Counted from the first letter of the stretch, positions 12,600-26,389 are shown. The stretch: DNA of 64,000 bases from Silurus meridionalis (GCF_014805685.1 NC_060892.1:6126490-6190489); one strand, 5' to 3'. The notes: generated by a model not told the origin, from the letters alone. Made by a program: numbers and translations.

Positions 12600-13755
12600 C
12601 GGTTTCGACAAATGAAGAAACACTGATTTACTACCAGACAATTAAAAACAAGACCAAATGATCATGACGCTCATGACGTCGGGAGATGCCTTTCTCAAAC
12701 AGCAGTCAGTCCTACTGAGTAAACGCACATCCGTGTGGTTTATGACTAAAACGAAGCAGCTTGTGTCGAACAGCTGTTTGGCGTTGCTGTTTTTGGTATC
12801 GGGTGCGACCCTGACCACTATCTCCGTCCACCATCTCAACCCGTCTGGACACAGGGTTCAACCCGGGGCTAAAATCTCCCTGGCGCGATACTAAGACGGC
12901 TCTGTTTGTCGCCTTGGCGACCGGGGTTACAAATAAAACAAAAATGCGCTATAAATCTTTGGATTTCCTCTTCCTTTCTCAGATCCGTGCCAGATTCCGG
13001 GAACTGCAGTGACCAGAGTGCGGGTTCCTCCCGCTGATATATGAAGTGCTGCTCTGGTCATGCATCAGATTTAAGCTAAAGATGGATTATAGTGTGTGCG
13101 GACACCAAAAAGAGATACCAGGATGCAGTGGCTTGTATAACGTGAGCTTGAACATTACGGCTTGATTAGTCTTCGTCATTAAATGAACCAATAAGACGAT
13201 AATATAGAGCTCAGTCTGTAGTGAGCACCTTTTACCACATGGAGACTTTCAACAGGTTGCGTTTGTAGCTCCAACATAGTTTAGACGCGAAGCAAAGACG
13301 CCTCACTAGCAGTGTCCACCAAAGTTCAAACAATGGCCTCAAGTGAGGGCAGACAGGCATGCTAAACATTAGCATGGGTGGCGAACACTGGCGTGTTGCT
13401 CGGAGCAAACTATGACCGACAAATACCTCCGCCATGAATCAGCGTCAAGTTTCCATACCACGAGATGTGGAAAAACACACCGGCATACTTTTTTTCCCCC
13501 TTCTACTTCTCCTCCCTCTAAAACGGACAGACACCTGGCAAAGATGCCGTTTCTCAGGCCCACGCTAGCATGCTAGTCAGCGCGGCCGATTCGGTGACCA
13601 TGATAAATGGGGGTCTCTGGGAAGGAAAGAAAACCAGGGAAGCCATTAAAAAGAACGAAGGCCGACGTGTGTGCACGTGCAGGACGAGGGAGGAATGGAA
13701 ACAGCAGATGTGGAATGTGAGGAGCCAAGTATAGAGCGGATCTGCAAACCTTGTG
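12600..13755. other. Unique stretch, no gene recognised
   Basis: Average base composition with some CpG. Short overlapping open frames on both strands (for example 12658-12894 plus, 13232-13435 minus) have no recognisable domain and no splice-bounded conserved pattern I could identify. Confidence 0.5.
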
Positions 13756-13831
13756 TGTTTGTGTGTGTGTGTGTGTGTGTGAGTGAGAACACATTGTGAA
13801 CTGGCTGCTCTGATAAGTTCATCTGCAGTGC

Positions 13832-13875
13832 AGTACATAAGCGACACATGGTAAAATGCAGCGAGGTCAGAGAGT

Positions 13876-13930
<55 letters not shown>

Positions 13931-15597
13931 ATCCCTATGCATGAGGCCGCCATCTTTTTTTTTTTCCTGTAACCCCAGCCAGGGATGACATGTTTGGTCT
14001 ATCATTTGGAGGCCCAAAAAAAAAATTCCAGCCCGCCTGCATACCACATCACGGACACGAGCGACAGAACGGAAAGACGGAGTGAAAGACAAAAACAATA
14101 AGATTTACACACAAATCTCCTCTTCAGGACCCACTTTCACATCGACAGCTTTCAAATAATACACACATTTATAACGGTAACCAGGGCGGAATACATTCTT
14201 TGCGCTAATATTTTTGCTATCCAGAGCAATGCTGCACATATACTCTCACATCCCAAATAATCACTGTTACCTTCCGTAAGAAGTCTATTATTATTATTAT
14301 TTTGGGGGAAAAGTCTCCAGTGTCTAAAACCAAGCTTCTAACTTTGGCTGTATATCGATTATTTTAGTGAACGAGTATTTTACTGATTATTTCATCGAGT
14401 AATCGGATAAGAAGTACTTTATTTTTATTAAATACTAAATATACAAAAGAAAAATCTCATAAAATGAATGTCATTTGTTTTCTTTTTTTTTTTTTTTATT
14501 GACATTTTCATTGCTGAAATATCTGAAAACCCATTTAGTGCATTTTATTGCCATATTACATCGAAATGCAAATACAAGTAAATAAACAATAAAAAATATA
14601 TATATATAAATAAATTTCAAATTCATTTTTGAGCAAATGACAGGAAGCGAATGTCGGTTTATAGCTGCTTTAACGTAAGTGAGACAACTCCTGCATCCTT
14701 AAATTACCCCGAAGTGCTATTTTCGGAATCGCTTTCGGAAGCGGAAGATGTCTAATTCGCTCAAATTGAAGATGACAAGCATTTTTTATTACATGGCTTG
14801 GAAATAAGAACTTTGAGGATGCATTTGGATTGTAATTAATATCGACAGTCGACTACAATTGCTCAGGACCACAGGTTGTATTTAATCGCCCTTCACTGCA
14901 CACCTTAACCATGATGGAATTGTAATGAATGGACATCCGATGATGAGGATTGGTTCCCTGTTTGAGGCTGGTTCCTCTCAAGGTTTCTTCTTTTGCCATT
15001 TCAGGATTTTTCCTTCCCACAGTCACCACTGGCTCGAGACAAACGTACAATTATAAGGAACAAACATATACATTCTTTTATTATCTTTCTAAGGCTGTTT
15101 TAAAACAATGTGCATTGTTGAAATCACAAACAAAGAAATGCTTCCACAAATATCGCACACAGAAATGTACAAATTGACACAAAACAAAAAAATAAAGATA
15201 AAGTTATGATGATGAGATGAGAAGTCCGTAACTGAAAATAAAATCTGCGGGTTGCATTCCGTGCATAATGAGGCCAAAGCTCGCCGGCATCTCCTTTCCG
15301 AAACCGAACGCATCCGCGCCTCGCGTCCTTAAATAGCCCGAGCGGCCGGGACCGAGCAGTGCGGCGTGATGCCGATAATCACAGCTGGAGCAGCTATTTT
15401 TGCGAGATATGACGACCCTGAAACACTCCTCACTAAACTCCTTGACACCGAGTGTCAAGAGCTCTAAAATATTTTCCTAAAAGAAAAAAAATTGTGCTTG
15501 TGTTTAGATTGTGACCTGGAGCTCAAGTAGCTGGAATGTGTATGTGTGTCGCAGAGCCAAATAAAAATGCTCACTTTCAGGCTGAGGAGATGGGGAA

Positions 15598-15676
<79 letters not shown>

Positions 15677-15930
15677 AGTTAGTTATTCAGTCTGAATCAC
15701 ACGCCGAAGAGAATATGGCAGAGCAGAAGGCTTTCGGTCTTCGCTTCCCAAACATGGCTCATTTAAGAGGGGAATTCCCAACAGCTCATGCAAGGTGACT
15801 CCTTACAGCTGCACACACACACACGCGTTAGGTTCCTTACACTGCCAAAGATCACAACAGCAACTCAGCTGGATGCAATAAAACCCATGCACAAGGAGAT
15901 TCGCAGGTGAGGTGGGATAACAGCATGTGC
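13832..15930 (+). repeat. Tandem segmental duplication, unit 1 (2099 bp)
   Basis: Begins AGTACATAAGCGACACATGG-type sequence after GTGC at 13828-13831 and repeats from 15931. Contents in order: (CA)n at 13876-13928, hAT-like relic (about 14340-14410), LINE2-like tail (14955-15125), a small CpG cluster (15260-15420), an 8-bp-arm hairpin (15441-15459) and (TG)n at 15602-15674. Confidence 0.93.
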
Positions 15931-15974
15931 AGTACATAAGCGACACATGGTAAAATGCAGCGAGGTCAGAGAGT

Positions 15975-16029
<55 letters not shown>

Positions 16030-17704
16030 ATCCCTATGCATGAGGCCGCCATCTTTTTTTTTTTCCTGTAACCCCAGCCAGGGATGACATGTTTGGTCTA
16101 TCATTTGGAGGCCCAAAAAAAAAATTCCAGCCCGCCTGCATACCACATCACGGACACGAGCGACAGAACGGAAAGACGGAGTGAAAGACAAAAACAATAA
16201 GATTTACACACAAATCTCCTCTTCAGGACCCACTTTCACATCGACAGCTTTCAAATAATACACACATTTATAACGGTAACCAGGGCGGAATACATTCTTT
16301 GCGCTAATATTTTTGCTATCCAGAGCAATGCTGCACATATACTCTCACATCCCAAATAATCACTGTTACCTTCCGTAAGAAGTCAATTATTATTATTATT
16401 TTGGGGGAAAAGTCTCCAGTGTCTAAAACCAAGCTTCTAACTTTGGCTGCATATCGATTATTTTAGTGAACGAGTATTTTACTGATTATTTCATCGAGTA
16501 ATCGGATAAGAAGTACTTTATTTTTATTAAATACTAAATATACAAAAGAAAAATCTCATAAAATGAATGTCATTTGTTTTCTTTTTTTTTTTTTTAATTG
16601 ACATTTTCATTGCTGAAATATCTGAAAACCCATTTAGTGCATTTGATTGCCATATTACATCGAAATGCAAATACAAGTAAATAAACAATAAAAAAAAAAT
16701 ATATATAAATAAATTTCAAATTCATTTTTGAGCAAATGACAGGAAGCGAATGTCGGTTTATAGCTGCTTTAACGTAAGTGAGACAACTCCTGCATCCTTA
16801 AATTACCCCGAAGTGCTATTTTCGGAATCGCTTTCGGAAGCGGAAGATGTCTAATTCGCTCAAATTGAAGATGACAAGCATTTTTTATTACATGGCTTGG
16901 AAATAAGAACTTTGAGGATGGATTTGGATTGTAATTAATATCGACAGTCGACTACAATTGCTCAGGACCACAGGTTGTATTTAATCGCCCTTCACTGCAC
17001 ACCTTAACCATGATGGAATTGTAATGAATGGACATCCGATGATGAGGATTGGTTCCCTGTTTGAGGCTGGTTCCTCTCAAGGTTTCTTCTTTTTTGCCAT
17101 TTCAGGGATTTTTTCCTTCCCACAGTCACCACTGGCTCGAGACAAACGTACAATTATAAGGAACAAACATATACATTCTTTTATTATCTTTCTAAGGCTG
17201 TTTTAAAACAATGTGCATTGTTGAAATCACAAACAAAGAAATGCTTCCACAAATATCGCACACAGAAATGTACAAATTGACACAAAACAAAAAAATAAAG
17301 ATAAAGTTATGATGATGAGATGAGAAGTCCGTAACTGAAAATAAAATCTGCGGGTTGCATTCCGTGCATAATGAGGCCAAAGCTCGCCGGCATCTCCTTT
17401 CCGAAACCGAACGCATCCGCGCCTCGCGTCCTTAAATAGCCCGAGCGGCCGGGACCGAGCAGTGCGGCGTGATGCCGATAATCACAGCTGGAGCAGCTAT
17501 TTTTGCGAGATATGACGACCCTGAAACACTCCTCACCAAACTCCTTGACACCGAGTGTCAAGAGCTCTAAAAATATTTTCCCTAAAAAGAAAAAAAAATT
17601 GTGCTTGTGTTTAGATTGTGACCTGGAGCTCAAGTAGCTGGAATGTGTATGTGTGTCGCAGAGCCAAATAAAAATGCTCACTTTCAGGCTAAGGAGATGG
17701 GGAA

Positions 17705-17751
<47 letters not shown>

Positions 17752-18012
17752 AGTGTGAGTTAGTTATTCAGTCTGAATCACACGCCGAAGAGAATATGGC
17801 AGAGCAGAAGGCTTTCGGTCTTCGCTTCCCCAAACATGGCTCATTTAAGAGGGGAATTCCCAACAGCTCATGCAAGGTGACTCCTTACAGCTGCACACAC
17901 ACACACGCGTTAGGTTCCTTACACTGCCAAAGATCACAACAGCAACTCAGCTGGATGCAATAAAACCCATGCACAAGGAGATTCGCAGGTGAGGTGGGAT
18001 AACAGCATGTGC
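15931..18012 (+). repeat. Tandem segmental duplication, unit 2 (about 2082 bp)
   Basis: Same order of contents as unit 1: (CA)n 15976-16028, LINE2-like tail 17053-17225, CpG cluster 17370-17520, hairpin 17543-17561 and (TG)n 17706-17741. Differences are few: microsatellite lengths, small homopolymer indels and scattered substitutions (for example AGTCTATTATT versus AGTCAATTATT). The tetramer GTGC is present at all three breakpoints (13828, 15927, 18009). Confidence 0.93.
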
Positions 18013-18455
18013 CGACATCAATGCAGTGGGCGGCAAAAGAGGCGGGGCAAAGGGGCGGATGGGGGATTGGGGGAATTATACAATTCTGTTTACCCCACAG
18101 GACCATTTAAACTGAATTTAGATTGGTCAGAATGTGTTTCTCTGATGTCAGCTCCCCAAGTTGTGCACCTGCAAATCACACGCTTTTTATTAAATTCATT
18201 CGATCGTTGCTATGGTAACTGCTCATCGGTATGGACTTGTGCAGTCGTTAAGCTGGCGAATACTTTTTTTTTTTGCGAGAAAAATGTGTTTCCCATTTAC
18301 AGAGGGAAACTCCAGTGTCGAGAGTTCAAACTGTTAACTTTACATATTCTGACATTCTCAGAACTGAAAGGTTTACACTGTGGGCTTTCTCGAGAACATC
18401 ACCTGCTCCTTTTGTTCTTTATTACCTTCAAGAGAGAGAAAACTCTAGAAACTGA

Positions 18456-18904
18456 TGTATATATAGAAACAAAAGTATCGGGACACCATTTGTGGTTCTT
18501 CCCCAAACTGTTACCACAAAATTATATAAGATGTCTTTGGATGCGGCAGCATGAAATCTTCCCCTTACACAAACTAGGAGACATGCCCCTGTACACAAAG
18601 CCAGAGAATTCTCTAAGTTATGCTTTACATGGACTGGTGTGGACGATCTTGAAGATCTTAAAAAGGAACGATGATGGCACCTCAGGCCTCCTCACCTCAA
18701 CTACATCAGTACCTGACTTTAATAAATTCCTTGTAGCTGATGAACACAAATCTCCACAAGCACACTCCAAAATCTGGAGGAACATCTTCCAAGAACACTG
18801 GAGGTTATTATAACAGCAAATAAGGACTAAATGTGGAACGGGATGTTCAGAAAGCACATACCGATCTTACGGTCAGGTGTCCACAAACTTTCGCCCATAC
18901 AGTG
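18456..18904 (+). mobile_element. Degraded Tc1-like element, copy 2
   Basis: Left end TATATAGAAACAAAAGTATC, right end GTGTCCACAAACTTTCGCCC then CATACAGTG and TA. Internal phrases (CACAAAGCCAG, TGCTTTACATGG, CTCCTCACCTCAACTACATC) match copy 1. An open frame of 274 codons (17989-18813) runs through it and the end of the tandem duplication, and has no domain. Confidence 0.7.
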
Positions 18905-19732
18905 TATTATAAGGCAGGAGTGAACAGGAACTACTATGTTCCATGATGTGGGTGGGCTAGCATAGGAAATCAACCTCAGGGTACTAACGGTAACTCTGCT
19001 TCATCACACCATCTTCTGGTTCACATCAATGTTTGATTTCTTGAAGATCAGACTGAGGGGGAAATTAATGAATTCTTTAATGTTAGACAGTTTTATAGAA
19101 TGGATGGAATATTTGTAAGAAATTAAGAATGAAGCAGAAGTGCTTAGTGGCCTTACTACAGGTCTATTTATGACCATTCCTCAGAACAAACTATCACACA
19201 CTTGTCTAATCTCCCAGAAGGCCTTTCAGAAACGTGAAACAGGAAGCGGCCACACAAATGCAGGAAACAATCGGGAAGGTCAAACTGCTCACGTCAGGAA
19301 GGCCATGAACATGGCGCCACTGTTTCCTCCAACACACACATCCATCACACACACATTCCAAATGCCCAACTGTGACACACACAAACAGATAAACGCACAC
19401 ACACACACAAACTGATAGACATGCATATACATTATATTGTGTGTGTATTATATTATCTACACACATACATATAAATATAACATAAAACGCACATACATTA
19501 AACGACATGGTTAAAACAATCAGATTTTATGCAATTTTAGTTGAATTTCTATGCTGCACTTTCATCAATCCCATGCACACAGCACACTTATATACATTAT
19601 ATACATTATATATATGTATACACACAATATACATGTACACACACAGATAACCTGATTTACATTTATACTAAGACACACACACACACTTATATACATACAT
19701 ACATACATACATACATACATACATACATACAT

Positions 19733-19773
<41 letters not shown>

Positions 19774-20376
19774 TATATAGTTCTTATTGCCTAGCAGCCA
19801 AACTGTGTGTCCTGTGTTATTAATACATGTAATGCTTGGGAAATAAAGCCCAACACCCATCTGGGACTACTCAACTGGCTAAAGACAAATTCCCATCATG
19901 CCCTGCAACGCTAATAAATCACTGCTTATGCTGACATAATAACGACATAATGACCCGTCCTGCGAACTATCGCTTATAATACGTTAAGAGCAAAGCAGGA
20001 TTGAGTAGACTTTATACTACAGCGATTATCCATGAAACCATTAGTCACTTACATTCTAGCAGCTGTAAACGTGTGTTCTCTCTCTCCATTCCCTCTCTCC
20101 CTTTATCACTAGATAAGATACATGTTCATCTCCTGTAAATACAACCGCTCCTGACAATAAGCCTTCATCTGTAACATCTGATAAATCGATCTTGATGTCA
20201 CCGTTTGCGCATGATGAATTGTAAAAACCTTGATTCGAAATGATCAATGAAGAGCCCAAAACTGTCACCATGGTTACACCATATGAAAACAAGCCCCATT
20301 TATTTACTTTATTGGATACAAAAGGATTTAATTTTCCAAGAAAATTTAAAGAATACATTGGGAGTGGATGCATGTG
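18905..20376. other. Unique sequence with CA/ATAC simple repeats
   Basis: Unique to about 19310. 19320-19415 is CA-rich, and 19530-19590 matches an internal part of the hAT-like element at 20385-20963. 19600-19770 holds an (ATAC)n block then (CA)n. The remainder to 20376 is unique with no gene seen. Confidence 0.55.
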
Positions 20377-20384
20377 CTCCTGAG

Positions 20385-20963
20385 TAGGGTTGCAAATTTC
20401 TGGGAATTTTCAAGACTGGAAACTTTCCATGGGAATAAACTGGGAATTTACAAAATTGCATGTTAACCTGTAACAGGAAACTTAAATTAAGTTTAAAAAA
20501 AAAAATACAATCTTGCAGGATCATTTATTGGTTAAATTGAATGCAATTTCAGTTTTAATTTCTACCTTGCACTTTCATCAGTCACATGCACACAGCACAC
20601 TTACTGCTAATGAAGCCACGCCCCCTACATGCACTGTGCATTTCTCCAAAACATACACAATTTTTTGACTCCTGCACACAAAATAATGTAAAAAATGTCC
20701 ATCTTGGCAAGTATTCACTGACATTACATAAATAGTTCATAAATGTATGTTTAAAACGTCCTTGTGATGTGTCGGCTACTGTGCAACAAACTATACTAAC
20801 AATTAAATCAAAAGTTGCATTTTTTTAATTTGTATTAGTTTACATGCATGTCAGCTTATGACCAAACAAAATGTTTATATTTATGTTTGTGTATGAAGTT
20901 AATATACATTTCCCAAAATTTTTCGAATTACCATAAATTCCCATTTTTCTCTTTGCAACCTCA
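20385..20963 (+). mobile_element. Non-autonomous hAT-like element (579 bp)
   Basis: Ends TAGGGTTGCAAA and, inverted, TGAGGTTGCAAAG. Flanking 8-bp direct repeats CTCCTGAG (20377-20384) and CTCCTGGG (20964-20971) differ by one base; 8-bp duplications are the hAT signature. The interior contains GGAAACTTTCCATGGGAAT-type sequence and no transposase frame. A (GT)n array (20972-21017) follows immediately. Confidence 0.8.
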
Positions 20964-20971
20964 CTCCTGGG

Positions 20972-21017
<46 letters not shown>

Positions 21018-21020
<3 letters not shown>

Positions 21021-22290
21021 AATAAAGGATAATATGAAATCTGACTGATCGGCCCCAGAATGGTGAGCTGGTTTTGAGATTGCAAAAGTCTGTTTTTATA
21101 TCTTAGTGGTTTCATTCTTAAAAAAACATTAAAAAGAATGCAAAAAAACCGAATAAATGGCCCAAGATTAGCCACTCAAGCAGGACAAAAGTAATGGCAC
21201 CTTATAAAAGGAGGAAGCATTTGTGTACATGTCTAAGCAGACGTTGCGATGGCTGAAGCATTTTGCACGTGGCGTTCTTTCGCATTTTAGTCATCGTTTT
21301 GTCGTTTTTCAGCTCTCTTTCTGTAGTTTTATGGGGTTTTACGAGCACAGCTAAATGCCGACCTGCAGTGCCGTGAGGACTTGTGTACATAAAGAACTGA
21401 TACAGCAGATCAATGAACTCGTGTAGCCCTTTTAAGTGTACTTTTTCCGGTTACAGTTTTGGTTGTTGCTATTCAAACACAGCTGTATTATTAGTAGTAG
21501 TATTATTAGTGGTCATAGGAATAGTAGGAATCCAAAAACCCCATCTTAAAGCAGCTTCGACAGAAGCCCATTTCAGGCTGTGTCCAGATCCCATCCTGTG
21601 CACTACGTCCTCCTGCTCTAAGCTGGATGGTATTATTTTGAGGTCAGCAGTATGAGCTCTGATATATGACTGGGTTTGGCTTCAGCCTGAGCTCTTAATA
21701 AGGACAGAGCACTTGCTGTGGCTAAAAGAGGACGAAACGATCCCACATGGTGCGCCCCAACATGTTTAAATCGAATCCATTGCTTTAGTGTAAAAACGGC
21801 TACGGGTAGACTGACAGGGGGAAAAAACTCAAATTAATCATCAGTGATGACTATTAAGAGTTAGTGATGCACATGTAAATGCTTTTATGTATCTGCTTAT
21901 ATTACTGGATCAACAGTCACATTAAACAAGTTTATTGGGAAAGTTGAATGGTTTTGCTCATTCCAAACTAGTGATCGAACAATTGACTGGCTCCAGACAA
22001 TTAGTAGGCTCAATATTAGGAGCGGGACTAGTGTCTCCAATCCTGCCTTGCACCTTGCAGTAGGGTCGGGTGGTATGAGGGTATATATTGTTACCGCAAA
22101 ATAAATTGTCAACCTTTACAGATTTTTGAAAATTAACTGTATTACATGCAAATAAGTGGGCGTTGCTAACTCACTTGAGCCGCAAGAGCTTCAAGAAAGT
22201 GATAGGAAAAAGTATGAGTTTATTTATTATATAAAGCCGCTTTCTTGATTTCCCAGAATAACTACCTATTTAAATAACTATATAGTCTTA
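21018..22290. other. Unique AT-rich stretch
   Basis: No gene recognised. 22058-22125 (AGTAGGGTCGGGTGGTATGA and on) may be the end of another hAT-like repeat, but no partner end was found. Confidence 0.45.
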
Positions 22291-22295
22291 TAAAT

Positions 22296-22731
22296 ATATA
22301 TTTCTTCTTTTGACTTCTCCCATTAGGGGTCGCCACAGCGGATCATCCGTCTTCATACCGCCTCTGTCCTCTACATCTGCCTCTTTCAACCCAACAACCT
22401 GCATGTCTTCCCTCACCACATCCATAAACCTCCTCCTTGGTCTTCCTCTTTTCCTCCTTCCTGGTGGCTCCATCCTCAGCATTCTCCTACTGATATACAC
22501 CATGTCCCTCCTCTGCACATGTCCAAACATCTCACTCTCGCCTCCCTCACCTTGTCCCCAAAACGTCCTACATGCGCATAAACTCATTTCTAATCCTGTC
22601 CATCGTCGTCACTCCCAACAAAAACCTCAACATCTTCAGCTCTGCTACCTCCAGCTCCACCTCCTGTCTTTTACTCAAGGCTACTGTCTCTAAACCATAC
22701 AACATCTCAGGTCTCACCATCACAGTCGTAA
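22296..22731 (-). mobile_element. 5'-truncated RTE-like LINE, 3' end
   Basis: On the minus strand it encodes fragments RPEMLYGLETVAL, KRQEVELEVAELKMLRF, FGHVQRRDMVYISRRMLRME and GRRKRGRPRRRFMDVVREDM, the C-terminal part of a fish LINE reverse-transcriptase protein. It ends in the noncoding tail CGGATGATCCGCTGTGGCGA CCCCTAATGG. Frameshifts break the protein. The plus-strand fragment at 55748-56633 belongs to the same family. Confidence 0.85.
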
Positions 22732-23283
22732 CATGGTGGCTCTCCATGAGGGAGTGATGAGGTGGCTTTTAAAGTAGGGAGCACCAAACAGAAAGGCAGC
22801 AGCAAGCAGCCAGCAGAAGCCAATCAGATGACGTTTCCTACACATGAAAGACAACTTGAACACACTGTCCACCACGGTGGAGATCGCAAAAGGCACTTCG
22901 AAAAGAAGTCGCTCACTTCGGTCATCTTTCAACGTCGCATGGCTGAGATGTGCAGCACTTTATATACAACTTTTTGCACGACTGCGTGAGAAGAGAGAAT
23001 ATTGCAAACCTGTTAAGTGTGTGTGTGTGTGTGAGAGAATGAAACGCGTGTTGGTGTTATGTAAATAAGCCTTTTAAATGCACAGTCATTGATAACGAGG
23101 CCTCCGGATCCCTCGAGGCTTCCTGTTACGCTAATGAATGGAGTCTGGTGTAGCAAAACACACACACATACGCACACACACGCACGACTAATCCAATGCG
23201 ATTTACACTGTGATCCAAATACAACTCAGAAGCAGGTTAGCTCCATGATGCACCGTACATGTCTCTCTTTCCTTTCTCTCTCG

Positions 23284-23288
<5 letters not shown>

Positions 23289-23340
<52 letters not shown>
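23289..23340 (+). repeat. (CA)n microsatellite; another (GT)n at 23610-23672
   Basis: Two long dinucleotide arrays of opposite polarity about 270 bp apart, separated by CA-rich sequence. 22732-23288 is unique with no recognised gene. Confidence 0.9.
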
Positions 23341-23342
<2 letters not shown>

Positions 23343-23607
23343 CACCATGTCTTGCAGAAATCAGACAGCTAACACACCCAAACTTCATCCAGGTGCACAC
23401 CTATAGCGATGGTTTACATATATACAAACGCAAACCCACCACACACACACACACACACACAAATCCTCATACAAGTACACAGAGGTGAAGACCCCAGGGG
23501 TGTGTTGTCAATTGCACAGTATAATACACAATAAACACACATATTATAACAGTGAACACACACACAGCAAAGCAACAATTCATATTCAACCTACAACCAA
23601 TAAATTA

Positions 23608-23674
<67 letters not shown>

Positions 23675-23826
23675 ACGCCGATGTTCCTTCACTTCCCCAC
23701 TCCTACCTGCAGGTGCATCCCACAAACAATGGTAGTAAAACTAACCATGCGTTCATCTTATTCTGTTCTATACGTCCACACAGTGTGTGTAGAGACATAA
23801 GGAAGAGTAATAAAACACGGAACTTA

Positions 23827-24326
23827 CACTACATGGACAAAAGTTTGTGGACAACTGACTATAAGATTAGTTTGTGCCTTGTATGTTCCACATTTACTCC
23901 TCATTCGTTGTTGTAACCTCCAGGAAGATGTTCCACTGGATTATGAAGTGTGGAGATTTGTGCTCATTCAGCCACAAGGCAGTTAGTAAAGTCAGGTAAC
24001 TGATGTAGGTGAGGTGAGGAATCCTGGGGTGCAGTCAGCATTCCAATTCATCCAAAAGGTGTTCAATAGGGTTGAAGGTCAGGGCTCTATATCAGGAAAT
24101 CTTCCACTCCAACCCATGTAAAGCATATCTTCATGAAGCTGGCTTTGTGCATAGAAGCAGTGTCATGCTAGAACATTGGGAACTTGGGGTCTCTTAGTTC
24201 AAGTAAAGGTAAACTTTTATTCTACAGCATCCAGAGACGTCCTACACAATTGTGTGCCTCCAGCTTTGTGTCAACAGTTTGGCTAAGAATGGTGTCGGGT
24301 GTCCCAATACTTTTGCTCATATACAT
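23827..24326 (-). mobile_element. Degraded Tc1-like element, copy 3 (inverted)
   Basis: Starts CACTACATGGACAAAAGTTT after TA and ends with sequence complementary to GAGCAAAAGTATTGGGACAC. Compared with copy 1 it is reversed. CATCCAAAAGGTGTTCAATA GGGTTGAAGG (24053-24080) is the complement of the segment coding FNPIEHLWDE. Confidence 0.75.
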
Positions 24327-24329
24327 ATA

Positions 24330-24793
24330 CTTCAATAAAAAATTAAGATGTAGAAAAAGGAAAGGTACCGGACACACAGCTCATAAATAAATACAAATTT
24401 GACAATGTATATAAACAATATCATAATATAAAAACAGACTTATGATATATAAATACTATATAACTGTAAGTGTTAAATATTACTGTCTATGACCATCAAA
24501 CTATCTCTGTTCAATTTTTCTTGCTGTTATATGAATACATTTAACAAAAAACTAATTGACAAATAAATACACAAATTCAGCCAGTATGCATGGAAGCAAG
24601 TAAACAAAAAAACAAACAAGTAAATAATAAGTGACACATTACATCAACAACAATGTAACGGTGAGTTGTTTTCCTCAGATGACCATCTCTCGTGTCTCTG
24701 TGTTTTATCTCTAAGCAGCTGATTAAAAGACGTCAACACTGAAATGGACTTTCATTTCTCTCCCATTAGGACGAGGGAACAGAACATCACGCT

Positions 24794-24849
<56 letters not shown>

Positions 24850-26049
24850 AAGGAACAAGCATCACCGCTCTTCCTCCGAGTGATGAATAAAAAGCTCTTC
24901 GTCTCGGCTGGACTCGCAGACGTGGTATATTTGCATAATGGACAAAAGAAACGACACCCCTACTCCAGAGGTGGAAAAGTACTGACAGATTATGCTCATG
25001 TGGAAGGTTAGAGAGGGACGTGTCCCAATCCTACAGTAATATTTAAATTATTCAGATAAATTATGCACATATATATTATATATAAGCTTAGAAATTCACC
25101 ATTTAATCTGTAAAAATGCTTTTGTTCACATCATCACACTACTAAACACTGGTCATGTGACAAACACTACACAGGTCATATAAACCAACACTATACTACA
25201 CTGGTGATGTGACTTGCACTACCTTACACAGGTCATATGTCCAGTAATCAACAAAACACTACACCATACCGGTCATATAACCAACACTACACCGGTCACA
25301 TGATCAACAAAACACTACACCATACAGGTCATATAACCCAGGGGTTATATGAAGTCGAAACTGGTCTCACCTCGAAATTAGCACAACAAAAATTACATCT
25401 GTCTTCTGTGAACACACCGTTGCCGTAGAAACGACAACTTTCTAAATCGGACGCACTCCAGTCAGGGCTGCTGTTTTAGGAAATGAATCAACACCTTCTG
25501 ACCAATCAGAAGCGATGTGATGTGCCGAGAACAGGAAGCAGATCTTTAACGTTTAAGCTTTTGCGTACACTGTAATAGACACGACGCAGGAAGTAGGTGG
25601 TGTGGAGCAAAAAAAATGAAAGAGTGCTGGGAGACAGAAGAGGGCTCCCTCTGGAGGAAGTGTAGATCAAGTGCCCTAGCTCAAGGACAGCGTGGCATTA
25701 CAGCAGCTGGTATTAAACTCATGACGTCTTGAGTTGTAGCCAAGTTCCCTGAACACTGAGCTAACGGCACTTAGAATGGCCGAGGCAATAACATGCCATA
25801 CATGACATAACATGTCATGCCTGAGAGATTAACATTTCACACACACACACACGCAGTGGCCTTGATTAACTTACACTGCCCTAAAATAATTGGAAAAACA
25901 CACACCCACAGAGTTGAACGTAGCAAAAGATGCTAACACGCATAGCAAGTGCGATCGAGGTTCTTATCTGCCCTCGTCAGGGCACTTTCCCTGGAAGTGG
26001 GGAGTGGAGGAGAAAACCCCCCACCCTGACGAGTAAGTGAGTACGAGTG
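24330..26049. other. Unique sequence, a (TG)n array and a possible SINE relic
   Basis: (GT)n at about 24796-24846. 25110-25340 has a loosely repeated phrase ACACTACAC(A/C)GGTCATAT. 25672-25772 on the minus strand looks like a decayed tRNA-headed SINE (GTTAGCTCAGTGTTC, then GAGTTTAATACC). No gene seen. Confidence 0.5.
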
Positions 26050-26051
26050 TG

Positions 26052-26095
<44 letters not shown>

Positions 26096-26389
26096 GAGTT
26101 ACTGGGAACTGGGTTAGGAATGCTTTCAGTTTTTTCCCCTCCCACTTCACCTCTTCAGCTAACGGCCGCTACAAAGTAAAAACTAGAGCTCGAACAAAAC
26201 AACAAACAAAAAAAAAAAAACAGAAAGAAAAAAAAAAGATGCCGAAATAAGCAAAAAAAAAAAAAAAGAGAAAAAAGAATTAGTGATGGACAATTAAAAA
26301 AGGAATAGGAGGAAAAAAAAACGCAGAAAGGAAGAAAAGTTTCTGGAGAAGACACATGAAGAGAAACGAGAAACGTTTAAAACTAAATA

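Noticed and set aside
17989..18813. 274-codon plus-strand open frame
   Set aside because: It spans the end of the tandem duplication and a decayed Tc1-like element, has no domain, no supporting splice or start context, and its 3' part matches transposon phrases.
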